Shown: piece after piece, positions 6,397 to 7,156 of the stretch | How positions within the stretch are numbered: the stretch's first letter is position 1 | Layout of the letters: the number at the start of each line of letters is the position of its first letter | Source of the DNA: Actinomycetes bacterium | GTDB taxonomy: Bacteria; Actinomycetota; Acidimicrobiia; Acidimicrobiales; RAAP-2 | Assembly (NCBI GenBank): GCA_021791615.1 | Contig: JAJYWG010000111.1 | Location: forward strand, 1 to 7,156 | Direction: 5' to 3' | Length of the DNA: 7,156 nt | Translations under genes and position numbers: made by a program | The notes under the pieces: generated by a model | What the model saw: only the letters and a program-made list of their open reading frames with translations | Database searches by the model: none | What the model was told of the DNA's origin: nothing

Positions 6397-6421
6397 ACCG
6401 CCGACGACGGATGGCGGCGGA

Positions 6422-6892
6422 ATGCGGGCAATGACGGCGATCGGCCATCGTGGTCGCGTCGACGGGCCAACGGCGCGACTGCGCGGCCATTCGCTCCGAC
6501 GCGCGTTCGTAGGTGACCAGCGCGGCGCGGTGTCGGCCGAGCTGGTGATCGCCACCCCGTTGCTTCTCCTATTGATCATGGCGGTCATCCAGTTCGCGTT
6601 GTGGGAGCACGCCGAGCACATCGCCACCGCCGTCGCCCAACAGGGCGTCGCCGTCGGCCGGCTCCAGGGCGAGTCCGCCGCGGCCGGACAGCAAGAGGCG
6701 CAAAGCGTCCTCGTCCAGCTGGGGCCCTCGGTGCTCTCCGGGAGCTCGATCACCGCGACGCGTACCGGCGAGACGACCACGGTGACGGTGACCGGGCACG
6801 CCGAGAGCATCCTCGGCTTCCTGAGCCTGCCTGTCAGGGCGACGGCGTCGGGCGCCACCGAGACCTATTCCTATCCGGATCAGGCGCCGTGA
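6422..6892 (+). CDS. tadE: TadE-like pilus assembly minor pseudopilin
   Basis: A 156-residue protein of the TadE type, a minor pseudopilin of the tight-adherence (Flp) pilus. It has a basic N-terminal leader (residues 1-34), then RG followed by AVSAELV, placing Glu at +5 after G35, the pattern recognised by the TadV/prepilin peptidase. One hydrophobic segment (about 39-60, TPLLLLLIMAVIQFALW) should anchor it in the membrane with the rest outside. The C-terminal part is beta-rich and Thr/Ser-rich (TATRTGETTTVTVTGHAE). ATG 6422 is chosen; ATG 6431 in the same frame, with GGCGGA 9 nt upstream, is an equally possible start. The frame stays open further left into the miniature element, but that part is not protein-like. 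It overlaps the next gene by 4 nt. The gene begins 25 bp after the miniature element, so its native promoter may have been displaced or replaced. Confidence 0.82.
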   Translation: MRAMTAIGHRGRVDGPTARLRGHSLRRAFVGDQRGAVSAELVIATPLLLLLIMAVIQFALWEHAEHIATAVAQQGVAVGRLQGESAAAGQQEAQSVLVQLGPSVLSGSSITATRTGETTTVTVTGHAESILGFLSLPVRATASGATETYSYPDQAP

Positions 6893-7156
6893 TCCGCCTG
6901 ATCCGTCGACGCCTGGCCGGGAAGGAGTCGGGTGCTGTCGCCACCGAACTCGTGCTGCTCACGCCGCTGCTGCTGGTCATGTTGCTGTTCGTGGTCGCCC
7001 TCGGCCGGATGGTCTCCGGCCGGCTCGACGTCGACGGCGCCGCCGCCCAGGCCGCCCGGGCGGCGTCGATCGCCCGGGACCCCTCCACGGCCACCGCCAT
7101 GGCGGAGCAGGCCGCCACCACCGCCCTCGGCTCGGACCACGTCACCTGCGGGCACC
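6889..7156 (+). CDS. Second TadE-like pseudopilin, 3' end beyond the window
   Basis: A partial gene of 89 visible codons that is still open at the window edge. It starts at GTG 6889, overlapping the preceding stop (GTGA). The product has a short basic leader (IRLIRRRLAGKE), then SG followed by AVATELV, again with Glu at +5 after G15. One membrane segment follows (about 20-42, LVLLTPLLLVMLLFVVALG), and then an alanine-rich helix (DVDGAAAQAARAASIARDP), the conserved region found just after the membrane helix in TadE/TadF-type proteins. With its neighbour it probably forms part of a tad operon continuing to the right. Which of TadE, TadF or a paralogue it is cannot be told from the fragment. Confidence 0.8.
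   Translation, partial: MIRLIRRRLAGKESGAVATELVLLTPLLLVMLLFVVALGRMVSGRLDVDGAAAQAARAASIARDPSTATAMAEQAATTALGSDHVTCGH

Noticed and set aside
6062..6421. N-terminal extension of tadE into the miniature element
   Set aside because: The translated segment is element end sequence and basic filler; TadE proteins need only a short leader before the G-xxxx-E site, supplied from 6422 onward.

Overview
The window is high-GC bacterial DNA with long GC-rich reading frames, GTG/ATG starts and tightly overlapping genes. Together with a tad-type pilus locus at the right edge, this suggests an actinobacterium. That assignment is an inference from style and gene content; no rRNA or tRNA is present to confirm it.

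Nearly the whole window is one compact Tn7-like (Tn7/Tn5053 superfamily) transposon with both ends visible, bases 14-6018 (6005 bp). It begins TGTAGGG and ends CCTACA. Its terminal inverted repeats match at 38 of 46 positions, and further short repeats inside them look like transposase-binding sites. Between the ends is a single four-gene operon with 4-nt stop/start overlaps at every junction: a TnsA-like endonuclease (174-890), a TnsB/TniA-like DDE transposase (887-3004), a TnsC/TniB-like AAA+ ATPase (3001-4146) and a TniQ-like target selector (4143-5870). The TniQ-like protein lacks the usual cysteine zinc knuckles and ends in a LysR-type winged helix. There are no cargo genes, CRISPR array or Cas proteins. 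The expected scheme is that TniQ chooses the target, the ATPase recruits the transposase, and TnsA plus TnsB cut both strands at the ends (cut-and-paste).

Exactly 5 bp downstream, in the same orientation, is a second, miniature element (6024-6396, 373 bp) with no convincing gene. It shares the TGTAGGGA tip and copies the repeat geometry of the large element: the first repeat lies 18 bp from the tip, and the four left-end repeats are spaced 20, 11 and 20 bp. The repeat core differs, however: roughly TTGGCGC in the large element and TTGTCGG/C in the small one. The small element therefore looks like the shell of a sister transposon whose transposase has a different sequence preference. This pair of tandem ends is the most interesting signal in the window.

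The right edge (6422-7156) holds two overlapping TadE-like minor pseudopilin genes, the second cut by the window end. Each has a short basic leader, a Gly with Glu at +5, and one membrane segment. The tandem insertions stop 25 bp before the first of these genes, so the tad locus may be the insertion site. Matching 5-bp target duplications are not seen.
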